A DNA stretch of 9,008 nucleotides from Streptosporangiaceae bacterium (GCA_025934635.1 JAICWX010000346.1:1-9008), one strand, 5' to 3'. Counted from the stretch's first letter, positions 1 to 6,683 are shown. A program made the numbers and translations. The notes: generated by a model not told the origin, from the letters alone.

Positions 1-39
1 GCGCGCTCAATCCGTAGCGCTGGGAGCAGCCGACTGGGA

Positions 40-249
40 TCAGTGGTCGGGTTCGTACTTGAAGGAGAGCTGGAGCTTGGTGCGGTAGGTGATCGCCCCG
101 CTCTCGTCCAGGGAAATATCCTGCTTGACGACCTCGGCCACCCGCAGGTCGCGGATCGTCCCGGCGGCGGTCCTGATCGCCTCCGCCGCTGCGTCTTCCC
201 AAGAAGTGCTGCTTGTCCCGATGATCTCGGTCACCCTGTACACGCTCAT
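40..249 (-). CDS. Dodecin-family small protein, Trp-less type
   Basis: A 69-residue protein of dodecin size. Dodecins are small cytoplasmic proteins that assemble into hollow dodecamers; the classical ones store or buffer flavins. The family pattern is visible: an opening strand (YRVTEIIGTS, 4-13), a helix beginning S-W-E-D-A (16-20), a helix through about residue 33, then L-R-V-A-E-V-V (35-41) and a final beta hairpin ending in L-S-F-K-Y-E. In archaeal and mycobacterial flavin dodecins a Trp just before the A-E-V or F-E-V segment stacks on the flavin; here that position is Val37, and the only Trp (17) lies in the first helix. Flavin binding is therefore doubtful and another ligand or role is possible. 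ATG start, preceded by AAAGGAGA at good spacing. It lies 165 bp downstream of the hydrolase operon on the same strand and may have its own promoter. Family assignment is firm, function is not. Confidence 0.9.
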   Translation of the reverse strand: MSVYRVTEIIGTSSTSWEDAAAEAIRTAAGTIRDLRVAEVVKQDISLDESGAITYRTKLQLSFKYEPDH

Positions 250-414
250 GATGGTCTCCTTTGACCACGCGGCCCGGATGGGGCTGCTCCGGCCAGCTTG
301 TCACACAGCCACCCTGCCCGGTTACCCGTGCAGGCAGATATTCGCCGGGAGCCGGTCCGGGGATAGTGTCGGCTGCGCCCGGTCAGCAGGCGCCCGCCGA
401 GCGGGAAGCCCGGC

Positions 415-2043
415 TCATCCGCCATGTCGGCCGGACCGGACCGGGAGGATGATGGCGGAGGGGTGGGCTGGGTCGTGGTAGACCTCCTGGCCGGCGGCCT
501 GGAGGCGGGTAGCGGTGGCGGGCGGCTCGCCGGTGCCCGGGTTGCGGGCGAAGCGCGGGAAGGCGCCGCTGGAAACCTGGACCCTGATCCGGTGGCCGTG
601 CTTGAAGCGGTGCGCGGTCGCCCAGAGCCGCACATCGGCCTGGGTCAGGGTGTCCGCACCGGACAGGCTGAGCAGGCCGTCGCAGACGTTGCGGGAGCGG
701 CCGCCCGGGTCGACGTCGCAGAGCCGGACGAAGACGTCGGCGTGGGACAGGCTGGAGCGGAACCAGATCTCGGCGCTGACCTCCCCGATGACCTCGGTGT
801 CGGCGTCGAGCGGGGCGGTCGTGAAGGTGAGCACGTCGGGCCGGGTCTCGAGCTTGGCGTTATCGACGCGGCCGCTGCCCGTTCTGGTCATGCGCACGCC
901 GCCGACCGCGGGGGTCGGATCGGCCGGGTCGTAGCGGTACCGGCTGAGCGGCAGCTCGGCGGGTCCGGGCGGCGCGCTGCCGAGGCCGCCGCCGGACTGG
1001 AGATGGAAGCGCTGGGGCGCGTAGCCGGACGGCGGCCAGTGGTCGAAGTCCCGCCAGGCTTCCTCGCCCATGACGTAGAGGCGGACGGGGGCGCGGGGCG
1101 GCGGCTGCTCGCCGCGCGCGTGCGCGAGCCCGAACTCGATGCTCTCCCGCAGCGCCGTGCCGTCCAGCGAGAGGTGCGTCCACGGGCCGACCGTCAGCCG
1201 GGCCGGCCGGCCCGCGTCCTGGAGGATCGTGAAGTCCCGCAGCTGGCCGGGCAGGAAGATGTCGTACCAGCCACCGATCGAGCTGACCGGCACGCTCACC
1301 TCGGCGACCCGCTGCGTGTGGTCGATCCCGGCCCAGCGCGGGTCGGCGGCGTCGCGGGCCAGGATGTCCTGGACGTAGCCGACGCGCTGCCCGGCGGCGG
1401 CCACATCGGCCCGGCTGAGCGGTAGCGCCTCCAGCGCCCGGTGGTCGCGCCGGGCCTGGGCCAGTCCGCGCAGCATGGCGCCGCGGCGTTCCTGGCCCGC
1501 GACCATGACGCCCCAGGCGAACGGCGTCTCCAGGGAGAGCCCGTCCGGGCGCAGGAACTCCAGCGTCAGCGCGGAGTCGGTCACCTGCGGGATCATCGCC
1601 TTGACCTCGGGCGGGAGCCGGTCCGCGACGGCCCACTGCACGTAGCCCAGGTAGCTCGGGCCGGTCAGCACGATCGAGCCGTCGAACCAGGGCTGCTTGA
1701 TCACCCAGGCCAGGGTGGCCAGGCCGTCCTCGCGCTCCTGCCGCATCGGGTCGAAGTCCCCGCCGGAGCCGAACGTGCCCCGGGTGCTCTGGATCAGCAC
1801 CTGGAAGCCGCGCTCGGCCAGCGGCCGGGCCATGCCCGTGCCGATCAGGCCCCGCCGGCCGTACGGGCTGCGGAGCAGCGCCGTCGGCAGTGATACCGCA
1901 CTGGCCCGCGGCGCCCACAGGTCCGCCAGCAGGACTACCCCGTCCGGCATCGGGACCCGCAGGTCGCGCCGGATGGCCAGGTCGCGGGTCACGGGCGGGC
2001 CGAGCCGCATGACGCGCTCGAGAAGATGGCTGCTGAGGTTCAC
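415..2043 (-). CDS. CocE/NonD family serine hydrolase
   Basis: A 542-residue hydrolase of the CocE/NonD (X-Pro dipeptidyl-peptidase S15-like) family, which cleaves esters, amides or acyl-peptide bonds; cocaine esterase CocE is the best-known member, with similar length. The N-terminal half is the alpha/beta-hydrolase domain: strand and turn R-V-P-M-P-D-G-V near 29-36, the oxyanion region S-P-Y-G (59-62), R-G-T-F-G-S-G-G (88-95), the nucleophile elbow G-P-S-Y-L-G with Ser130, then Asp261 in G-W-Y-D-I-F and His290 in P-W-T-H. The spacing of this triad is close to that of CocE. From about residue 318 on is the jelly-roll C-terminal domain (XPP-C type). No signal peptide is seen, so it is probably cytoplasmic. 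GTG start with GGAGG seven bases upstream; that site sits at the end of the preceding esterase gene, only 13 nt away, so the two are almost certainly co-transcribed. The substrate cannot be told from sequence. Confidence 0.93.
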   Translation of the reverse strand: MNLSSHLLERVMRLGPPVTRDLAIRRDLRVPMPDGVVLLADLWAPRASAVSLPTALLRSPYGRRGLIGTGMARPLAERGFQVLIQSTRGTFGSGGDFDPMRQEREDGLATLAWVIKQPWFDGSIVLTGPSYLGYVQWAVADRLPPEVKAMIPQVTDSALTLEFLRPDGLSLETPFAWGVMVAGQERRGAMLRGLAQARRDHRALEALPLSRADVAAAGQRVGYVQDILARDAADPRWAGIDHTQRVAEVSVPVSSIGGWYDIFLPGQLRDFTILQDAGRPARLTVGPWTHLSLDGTALRESIEFGLAHARGEQPPPRAPVRLYVMGEEAWRDFDHWPPSGYAPQRFHLQSGGGLGSAPPGPAELPLSRYRYDPADPTPAVGGVRMTRTGSGRVDNAKLETRPDVLTFTTAPLDADTEVIGEVSAEIWFRSSLSHADVFVRLCDVDPGGRSRNVCDGLLSLSGADTLTQADVRLWATAHRFKHGHRIRVQVSSGAFPRFARNPGTGEPPATATRLQAAGQEVYHDPAHPSAIILPVRSGRHGG

Positions 2044-2056
2044 CGGAGAGCCTCCG

Positions 2057-3004
2057 TCAGGGCTGGACCAGGGCCGCCTTCTGCTCCGCGCATATCTCCG
2101 CCAGGGCCTGGGGGGCCCCGCGGCACAGCCCGGGGAAGTTGAGGAAGCCGTGCGGCATGCCGACGTACTCGGTGAGCCGCACCGGCACCCCGGCGGCGCG
2201 GAGCGTCTCGGCGTATCGGACTCCGCCGTCGCGCAGCGGATCGTGCTCGCCCACCTGGATCAGGGCCGGGGGCAGCTTGCTGTGGTCCTCGGCGAGCAGG
2301 GGCGACAGCCGGGGATCGCCGGGGTCGGCACCGGCCAGGTAGTGCTCGCGGTAGGCGTGCATCTCGGCATCGGTCAGGAAGGGAGTGTGCGCCGTGGCCG
2401 ACGGCACCGAGGTCATGTCGGTGGCCGGGTAGATCAGCACCTGGTGACTCACGGCCGGGCCGCCGCGGTCGCGGGCGAGCAGGCAGACCACGGCCGAGAG
2501 GTTGCCTCCGGCGCTCTCCCCCATGATCCCGATCGGGCCGCCCGCGCCCAGCGAGCTGGCGTTTTCCGCGGCCCACAGCACGGCCGCGTAGCAGTCGTCG
2601 ACGGCGGCCGGGAACCGGTGGCGCGGCGCGAGCCGGTAATCGACCGACACCACGACGGCGCCGACGTTCCGGGCGACCTGGCTGCAGAGCCAGTCGCCCA
2701 TCCGCAGCTCGCCGAGGACGAAGCCGCCGCCGTGGAAGTAGAGGATCAGCGGGCGGGTCCCGGCTCCGCCGGATCCCGGACGGCGGTAGACGCGCACCGC
2801 GATGTCCCCGCCGGGTCCGGGGATGGTCCGGTTGCTCGCCTCGATTCCGGGCGCGACCTTGCCGAAGATGAAGTTGGTCACGGCGTTGTCCGGCATGTGC
2901 CGGGCCTGCAGGGCGATGACCTCAGCCTCGCTCTTGCCCGCGATCGACCCCTGGCGTCGCACCATCCAGGCAAAGACCCTCAGCCGGCGATCGACCGGTG
3001 CCAT
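2057..3004 (-). CDS. HSL-type (family IV) alpha/beta hydrolase, esterase/lipase
   Basis: A 315-residue carboxylic-ester hydrolase of the hormone-sensitive-lipase group, the usual length for the family. Seen directly: oxyanion-hole motif H-G-G-G-F (91-95), the Y-R-L-A-P segment (123-127), nucleophile motif G-E-S-A-G-G with Ser164, Asp255 in E-H-D-P-L-R-D, and His285 in M-P-H-G-F. The full Ser-Asp-His triad is intact, so it should be active. Residues 1-50 form the helical cap typical of the family. No signal peptide is evident. The ATG has GGAG five bases upstream. It is the first gene of a two-gene minus-strand operon with the CocE-type hydrolase. The upstream region carries a perfect-arm palindrome and a second inverted repeat (3023-3066), possible operator elements. 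Family members prefer short-chain acyl esters; the natural substrate here is unknown. Confidence 0.94.
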   Translation of the reverse strand: MAPVDRRLRVFAWMVRRQGSIAGKSEAEVIALQARHMPDNAVTNFIFGKVAPGIEASNRTIPGPGGDIAVRVYRRPGSGGAGTRPLILYFHGGGFVLGELRMGDWLCSQVARNVGAVVVSVDYRLAPRHRFPAAVDDCYAAVLWAAENASSLGAGGPIGIMGESAGGNLSAVVCLLARDRGGPAVSHQVLIYPATDMTSVPSATAHTPFLTDAEMHAYREHYLAGADPGDPRLSPLLAEDHSKLPPALIQVGEHDPLRDGGVRYAETLRAAGVPVRLTEYVGMPHGFLNFPGLCRGAPQALAEICAEQKAALVQP

Positions 3005-3022
3005 TGGCGCTCCATTTCCCTG

Positions 3023-3066
3023 CAGACAAGGTTTCCTACTGGCGAGTTCGAGAACTCCATTGTCTG
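3023..3066. promoter_or_regulatory. Nested inverted repeats upstream of the esterase gene
   Basis: The palindrome GAGTTC-GA-GAACTC (3044-3057, two perfect 6-bp arms) lies 40-53 bases upstream of the esterase start. Around it sits a second pair, CAGACAA (3023-3029) and TTGTCTG (3060-3066). The position fits an operator for a dimeric repressor or activator of the hydrolase operon. I could not identify convincing -35 and -10 boxes or assign a regulator family. No regulator gene is adjacent. Confidence 0.35.
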
Positions 3067-3291
3067 GCCGGAGAACTTGAGCGGCAAGAAGCCAGCGCCC
3101 TGCCGGTTAGCCGGGCCGCCGGTCCCGCAGTCGTCCCAGCAGCCCGGCCACGTCCGGGGAATTCCGTCGCGGGCATGGCGGCATCCTGTCAGGTCACGCT
3201 GGCAGTAGCTGGCCCGGCTTCGTGGCGCGGTGGCCTGACCCCATCATGCTAGCGGTCGCACCCCGTCCGGCCGGCTAGCGGTAGCGCTGCG

Positions 3292-3543
3292 TCAGACCAG
3301 GGCGAGCTCGCGGTCGCCGGTGAGCTCGCGGGCGTCGTCCGGTACCCGGAAGAGGTCGTCGTCGGCGTCCGGCAGCGGCCCGGGTGAGGTGTCCGGCCGG
3401 GTGCCGCCGCGCGGCGGCTGGCTGGCCTGGCCGGGATAGCTAACCCGGGGCACCGCCATGATCAGGACCGCGAGCGCGCTTGCCGCGACCACCAGGCCCG
3501 TCATAGCCAAGAAAACACCGCTGAAAACCTGCATGCTGATCAT
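3292..3543 (-). CDS. Small single-pass membrane protein of unknown function
   Basis: An 83-residue protein I do not recognise. After a short N-terminus (M-I-S-M-Q) comes one strongly hydrophobic segment, about residues 6-31 (F-S-G-V-F-L-A-M-T-G-L-V-V and onward), long enough for a membrane helix. A Pro/Gly-rich linker (about 36-58) and an acidic, charged tail (D-A-D-D-D-L-F-R-V and onward) follow. Which side the tail faces is not certain. I chose the ATG at 3543 because GGGGG lies six bases upstream; an in-frame TTG 18 bases earlier would add six residues but has no better ribosome site. A good promoter and an imperfect 15-bp inverted repeat lie just upstream, so expression is probably controlled. 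It stands alone between an operon on the same strand and a gene-poor stretch. Composition and regulation make a real gene likely; no function can be given. Confidence 0.65.
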   Translation of the reverse strand: MISMQVFSGVFLAMTGLVVAASALAVLIMAVPRVSYPGQASQPPRGGTRPDTSPGPLPDADDDLFRVPDDARELTGDRELALV

Positions 3544-3570
3544 CTGAGGCCCCCTGCCCAAGATCCTGCT

Positions 3571-3623
3571 GTTTACACCGTTTACCGTTACGAGTATTCA
3601 GCTGACGAGTTAACGGTGTCAAC
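3571..3623. promoter_or_regulatory. 15-bp imperfect inverted repeat spanning the promoter (candidate operator)
   Basis: GTTTACACCGTTTAC (plus strand, 3571-3585) and GTTGACACCGTTAAC (minus strand, 3623-3609) are an inverted pair matching at 13 of 15 positions, separated by 23 bp. One arm covers the -35 box and the other the predicted transcription start. Each arm is itself a direct repeat of GTTNAC spaced by ACC, and a partial third copy (GTTAC) follows the left arm at 3587-3591. This fits two bound regulator dimers or a looped or cooperative complex. No regulator gene is next to it, so its identity is unknown. Confidence 0.5.
3593..3622 (-). promoter_or_regulatory. Predicted housekeeping-type promoter of the small membrane protein gene
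   Basis: On the minus strand a perfect -35 hexamer TTGACA (3622-3617) is followed after 18 bases by AATACT (3598-3593), a 4-of-6 match to the -10 consensus. An A/T-rich tract, ATAATTAAG, lies directly upstream of the -35, like an UP element. Transcription would start near 3586, leaving a leader of about 43 nt before the ATG at 3543. The AT-rich composition stands out in this very GC-rich window. Confidence 0.55.
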
Positions 3624-4041
3624 TTAATTATCGACGCTAACGCCGAGACGCGAGGATGTACGGAGGATGAAGCATCTCTCCGGGGGCATCCCGGCCGCCG
3701 CCGGGCCCGCGCGAATGGCTGGGCCGCATGGAACGGGTGGACGCCTACTCCCAGGTCAGGTACTGGACGGGTCGGCCGCCGGACCCATCGTGGCGGCGGC
3801 GCTGCCGCTCTGGAGCACCGGCAGCCGGCGTCCGGGTGAAGCGGTCTATGAGATGAGTCACAGGCGTGACACTGGCGGCTTAGCGCGGCCGGGTCAGGCC
3901 ACCGCCAGGGATACATAAGACCCGGTTCCCGAGCGCGTTTTCCAGGCCAGCGTGCTGTTGATAGGGCTGGGCATCGGTCAGCTCGTTCGGTGGAATGGTT
4001 TTGGGGGTTGACGGCCGGGACGGCGCAGGGCGGCCGGCCGG

Positions 4042-4180
4042 GCTGTTGAGATGGGACGGGGGCGGGCAGACTGGTTGAGGCAGGGTCGCCGGGCAGGTGA
4101 GACAGGGTCACGGGCAAACTGGATGAGGCGGTGACGGGAACCCGATGACGCGGTGGCGGGAAGACGGGATGGGGTCGGGG
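4042..4180. repeat. Degenerate tandem repeat, about 5-6 units of 21-27 bp
   Basis: Successive units can be laid out at 4042-4068, 4069-4095, 4096-4116, 4117-4139, 4140-4161 and a partial unit to 4180. Shared elements recur in order: a T-G-A-G/T-G-A-C core (TTGAG, TTGAGG, GTGAGA, ATGAGG, ATGACG), then a G-rich middle (CAGGGTC, CAGGGTC, CGGTGAC, CGGTGGC), then CGGGCA or CGGGA at the end. Units 2 and 3 share CAGGGTC exactly; units 4 and 5 share GATGA-CGCGGTG with few changes. The array is well decayed, and its right end touches the possible start codons of the next gene. Confidence 0.55.
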
Positions 4181-4185
4181 CTCAG

Positions 4186-4512
4186 GTGACGTGCTTCGCT
4201 GATGCGCGCGCGGAGGAGGCGTTCCTGCCGGCCAGGCTCGAGCTGGTCCGCCCGTGCGCGGCCCGGCCGGAGTACATCGAGCTGTGCTTCACCACGGCCG
4301 AAGGCCCGTTCAACTGGTGTTTCCGGCGGCCGCCCCGGCGCCGGAAGCGGGCGGCCGGGCCGATCGCGCTGCGGTCCGGGCCGTACGGCGTGCACGCGTA
4401 CCTGCTGGGCGAGGACGGGCTCGGGCCCGCGCTGGAGATCTCCGCGGCGCTGCCGATGATCACCGCCGGGGCGGACGTCCACGTCGCGCGCGGCCTGGTC
4501 GTCAGCCGCTGA
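4186..4512 (+). CDS. Small conserved-looking protein, unrecognised
   Basis: About 108 residues; I do not recognise the family. Codon third positions are almost all G or C from about 4186 on, as in the surrounding genes, and the composition is mixed like a folded protein (for example P-E-Y-I-E-L-C-F-T-T, G-P-F-N-W-C-F, G-P-Y-G-V-H-A-Y-L-L-G, L-E-I-S-A-A-L-P-M-I). No membrane helix or signal peptide is present. A basic patch, R-R-P-P-R-R-R-K-R, sits mid-protein. I prefer the GTG at 4186, because the in-frame GTG at 4153 would add 11 codons lying in the tandem repeat with poorer codon use; neither has a strong ribosome site. It could also be the 3' remnant of a longer gene whose front was lost in the repeat region. 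Its last 11 bp overlap the convergent amidohydrolase gene tail to tail. Confidence 0.55.
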   Translation: MTCFADARAEEAFLPARLELVRPCAARPEYIELCFTTAEGPFNWCFRRPPRRRKRAAGPIALRSGPYGVHAYLLGEDGLGPALEISAALPMITAGADVHVARGLVVSR

Positions 4513-5914
4513 GTTCCTTCCCGGCCGCGATGGTCCCGTTCACCAGGACCGCGCGGACCGGGTCGGGTAGGCGGGCGGCCTGCGCCAGCGGCGACTGCAG
4601 GACGACCAGGTCGGCTGGCAGGCCCGGGCTGATCCGGCGCGGCGGGCCGCCCGGGTCATCGGGCGGGGCCAGGTAGGCGTCCAGGGCCCGGGCGAAGGTG
4701 ATCCTCTCCCCCGGGCCGGCCACCGCCCCCGATGCGGTACGCCGGCTGACCGCGGCGGCGATCACGGCCCACGGGTCGAGCGGGCCGAACGGGGCGTCGC
4801 TGGACAGCGCGACCGGGATCCCGGCCCGGAGCAGGGCCGCGCAGCGGTACAGGCCGGGGCGGTCGGCGGGCGGCACGTCGCGCAGGAAGTCATCGCCGCG
4901 GTGCGCGAGAAAGCCGGGCTGGGTCACCACCCGGACGCCGAGCCGGGCGAGCTCGGGGATGAGCTCGGGCGGGACGAGCGCGGCGTGCTCGATCCGGTCG
5001 CCGGACCGCGGGCCGGCCTCGGCCAGCGCGGCCAGCAGGAGCACCAGCGCCTCCCGGGTGACGCAGTGCACGGCGACGGGCCGTCCCGCGGCCCGGGCGG
5101 CGCGTATCCGGCCGGTCAGCTCGTCGTAGCCGGGCAGCCCGGAGTCGGCCAGCACGATCTTGTACGGGCCGGACGACGGGCCCGGCTCGCCCCGGTCGCC
5201 GGGCAGCGGCGCGCCGAGGGGAGCGCCCAGCAGGGCGACGCGCGGCGGCAGGAGCCCGCGGGTCATCGCCTGCTCGATGGCCGCGATGGCGCTCGCGTCG
5301 AGGTCCGGGGTCGCGTCGGTGACCGCGGTGATGCCGTGGCCGAGCAGGGCGGCTCCCACCGCGGTGAGGTCGGGCGGCGGCCCGGCGGGCAGCCGGGACC
5401 GCAGCCAGGCGTCCGCCCGCCACAGCCGCCCGGTCGGGCGGCCGTCCGCGCCGCGCTCGACGCCGGGGTGATCCGCGCCGGCCGCGCCGATCGCGGCCAG
5501 GGCGGCGGTGTTGAGCATCCACAGGGCGCCGCTGCGGTGCTGGACGCGGACCGGCCGGCCGGCCCGGAGCCGGTCCAGCGCCGGAGCATCCAGGTCGCCG
5601 GCGACCGACTCGGTGTAGCCGGCGCCGCGGATCCAGCCGGAGGAGTCAGGCCGGGCGGCGGCCAGCGCCGCGGCCAGGGCGGCCGGCCCGGTGACCGCGG
5701 GCGGGCCGCACTCGGCCGACCCGGCGCGGGCTGCCTGGGCGTGCAGGTGGAGATGGTGATCGCACAGGCCGGGCAGGACGGCGCCGCCCTGGCAGTCGTA
5801 GGCGGGCTCGCCGCCGCGCCGCCGCAGGGCCGGGGCCACCTCGGTGACCATCCCGCCGTCGAGCCGCAGGTCGGTCAGGAGCCGGCCGCCGATCTCGGCG
5901 TGGCGCAGGAGCAC
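4502..5914 (-). CDS. Amidohydrolase family 3 (YtcJ-like) metal-dependent hydrolase
   Basis: A 470-residue member of the amidohydrolase superfamily, closest to the YtcJ/Amidohydro_3 group, which hydrolyses C-N or related bonds at a metal centre. Metal-site residues are visible in order: His54 and His56 in the D-H-H-L-H stretch after L-P-G-L, a candidate carboxylated Lys252 in P-Y-K-I-V-L-A-D, His283 in V-H-C-V-T-R-E-A, His310 in R-I-E-H-A, and Asp373 in S-S-D-A-P-F-G-P. N- and C-terminal strands (about 1-45 and 430-465) form the small composite beta-domain. Family members are often 500-550 residues, so this is compact, but no core motif is missing. The GTG start lies one base after the stop of the SDR gene, so translation is probably coupled. 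The substrate is unknown; annotations in this group are often wrong in detail. No export signal is seen. Confidence 0.88.
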   Translation of the reverse strand: MLLRHAEIGGRLLTDLRLDGGMVTEVAPALRRRGGEPAYDCQGGAVLPGLCDHHLHLHAQAARAGSAECGPPAVTGPAALAAALAAARPDSSGWIRGAGYTESVAGDLDAPALDRLRAGRPVRVQHRSGALWMLNTAALAAIGAAGADHPGVERGADGRPTGRLWRADAWLRSRLPAGPPPDLTAVGAALLGHGITAVTDATPDLDASAIAAIEQAMTRGLLPPRVALLGAPLGAPLPGDRGEPGPSSGPYKIVLADSGLPGYDELTGRIRAARAAGRPVAVHCVTREALVLLLAALAEAGPRSGDRIEHAALVPPELIPELARLGVRVVTQPGFLAHRGDDFLRDVPPADRPGLYRCAALLRAGIPVALSSDAPFGPLDPWAVIAAAVSRRTASGAVAGPGERITFARALDAYLAPPDDPGGPPRRISPGLPADLVVLQSPLAQAARLPDPVRAVLVNGTIAAGKELSG

Positions 5915-5915
5915 G

Positions 5916-6683
5916 TCAGACCTTGCCGGTGAGGCCGCCGTCCACCCGGATGATGGCCCCCGTGGTGAAGCTGGACGCCGCGCTGGCCAGGTGCAGCGCC
6001 AGCGGCGCGATCTCGGCGGGCACCCCGATCCGGCCCATCGGCACCCACGAGACCTCGGCTCCCTCGGGCGGCGCCCACGCCTGGCTGATGTCGGTGCGGA
6101 ACGGGCCGGGCAAGATGGCGTTGACCCGCACCTTGGGGGCGTACGCCGCGGCCAGGCCGACGGTGAGCGCGTTGAGGCCGGCCTTGGCGCACGCGTACGG
6201 GAGCTCGCGGGTGCTGGCGGTCAGCGAGGCGGTGGTGCCGATGTTGATGACCGATCCGCCGTCGTGGGCGGCCATGTGGGTTCCGGCCAGGGTCGCCAGC
6301 CGGAACGGGCCCTTCAGGTTGACCGCGATGGTCTTGTCGAAGAGCTCTTCGCTGACCGCGTCGAGGCTCTCGTACAGCGGGGACATGCCGGCGTTGTTGA
6401 CCAGGACATCGATCCGGCCCAGCCGCTCCAGGGCCCGCTCGATGAGCCGGTCGCACTCGCCCCAGCGCCCGACGTGGCAGGCGACGGGGACCGCCTGGCG
6501 GCCGGTCGAGGCCCGGATCTCGGCGGCCGCCGACTCGCACGAGTCGAGCTTGCGGGAGGCGACGACCACGTCGGCGCCCGCCTCGGCCAGGGTCTGCGCG
6601 ATGGCCCGGCCGATGCCGCGCGATCCGCCGGTGACGACGGCCACCTTGCCGGTCAGGTCATGAAGTGCCGCAAAGGAAGTCAT
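5916..6683 (-). CDS. SDR family NAD(P)-dependent oxidoreductase
   Basis: A 255-residue classical short-chain dehydrogenase/reductase, interconverting an alcohol and a ketone with NAD(P). Seen directly: cofactor motif T-G-G-S-R-G-I-G (18-25), N-N-A-G (96-99), active-site Y163-x-x-x-K167, and the C-terminal P-G-P-F-R-T-D (192-198) and R-V-D-G-G (246-250) segments. Arg44 after the second strand (V-A-S-R-K) suggests a preference for NADP. The catalytic Ser, normally 13 residues before the Tyr, is replaced by Thr150 (N-I-G-T-T). I chose the ATG at 6683 because it gives the usual lead of about ten residues before the first strand; the frame is open further upstream, but that would run into the divergent gene. 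The ribosome site is weak. It is the first gene of a two-gene operon with the amidohydrolase and faces the dehydrogenase/kinase operon across 85 bp. A role such as oxidation of a hydroxyacyl-CoA is plausible but inferred. Confidence 0.9.
   Translation of the reverse strand: MTSFAALHDLTGKVAVVTGGSRGIGRAIAQTLAEAGADVVVASRKLDSCESAAAEIRASTGRQAVPVACHVGRWGECDRLIERALERLGRIDVLVNNAGMSPLYESLDAVSEELFDKTIAVNLKGPFRLATLAGTHMAAHDGGSVINIGTTASLTASTRELPYACAKAGLNALTVGLAAAYAPKVRVNAILPGPFRTDISQAWAPPEGAEVSWVPMGRIGVPAEIAPLALHLASAASSFTTGAIIRVDGGLTGKV

Larger units (their letters stand above)
3562..4185. other. Gene-poor stretch with promoter, possible gene relic and decayed repeats
   Basis: About 600 bp without a convincing gene. 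The left end (3562-3640) is the AT-rich control region described separately. Plus-strand 3728-3856 can encode 42 residues from an ATG. The first two-thirds of that reading (starting M-E-R-V-D-A-Y-S-Q-V-R-Y-W), and the codons just before it (P-R-E-W-L-G-R), have codon use like the real genes, so this may be a relic of a coding sequence. Longer open frames on either strand here have mixed third positions and look fortuitous. The right end (4042-4180) holds degenerate tandem repeats. I see no terminal inverted repeats, transposase or RNA gene. Confidence 0.4.

Noticed and set aside
318..336. A GGGTAA sequence upstream of the dodecin gene resembling a stress-sigma -10 box
   Set aside because: I could find no matching GTTT-type -35 box at the proper distance.
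393..405. Hairpin CCCGC-CGA-GCGGG after the CocE-type gene, as a terminator
   Set aside because: The stem is only 5 bp with no following T-run, too weak to call in DNA this rich in G and C.
1697..3208. Plus-strand open frame of 503 codons across both hydrolase genes
   Set aside because: It lies antisense to two genes with complete catalytic motifs; its translation is low-complexity Arg/Gly/Ala/Asp-rich, the usual shadow in GC-rich DNA.
3248..3282. Direct repeat GCTAGCGGT (two copies 26 bp apart) downstream of the membrane protein gene
   Set aside because: Nine bases with no flanking mobile gene; a chance repeat is likely, and no attachment site or integrase is present.
3572..3600. Plus-strand promoter TTTACA-N17-TATTCA opposite the membrane protein promoter
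   Set aside because: The -10 lacks the final T and only three bases match; there is no good gene immediately downstream on that strand.
3667..3918. Plus-strand 83-codon frame with GGAGG directly before its ATG
   Set aside because: The ribosome-site spacing is zero, the codon third positions are mixed, and a different frame in the same stretch looks more protein-like.
3440..4117. Minus-strand open frame of 225 codons through the gene-poor stretch
   Set aside because: Mixed third codon positions, Pro/Arg/Ser-rich translation, and it overlaps the promoter and start of the small membrane protein gene in another frame.
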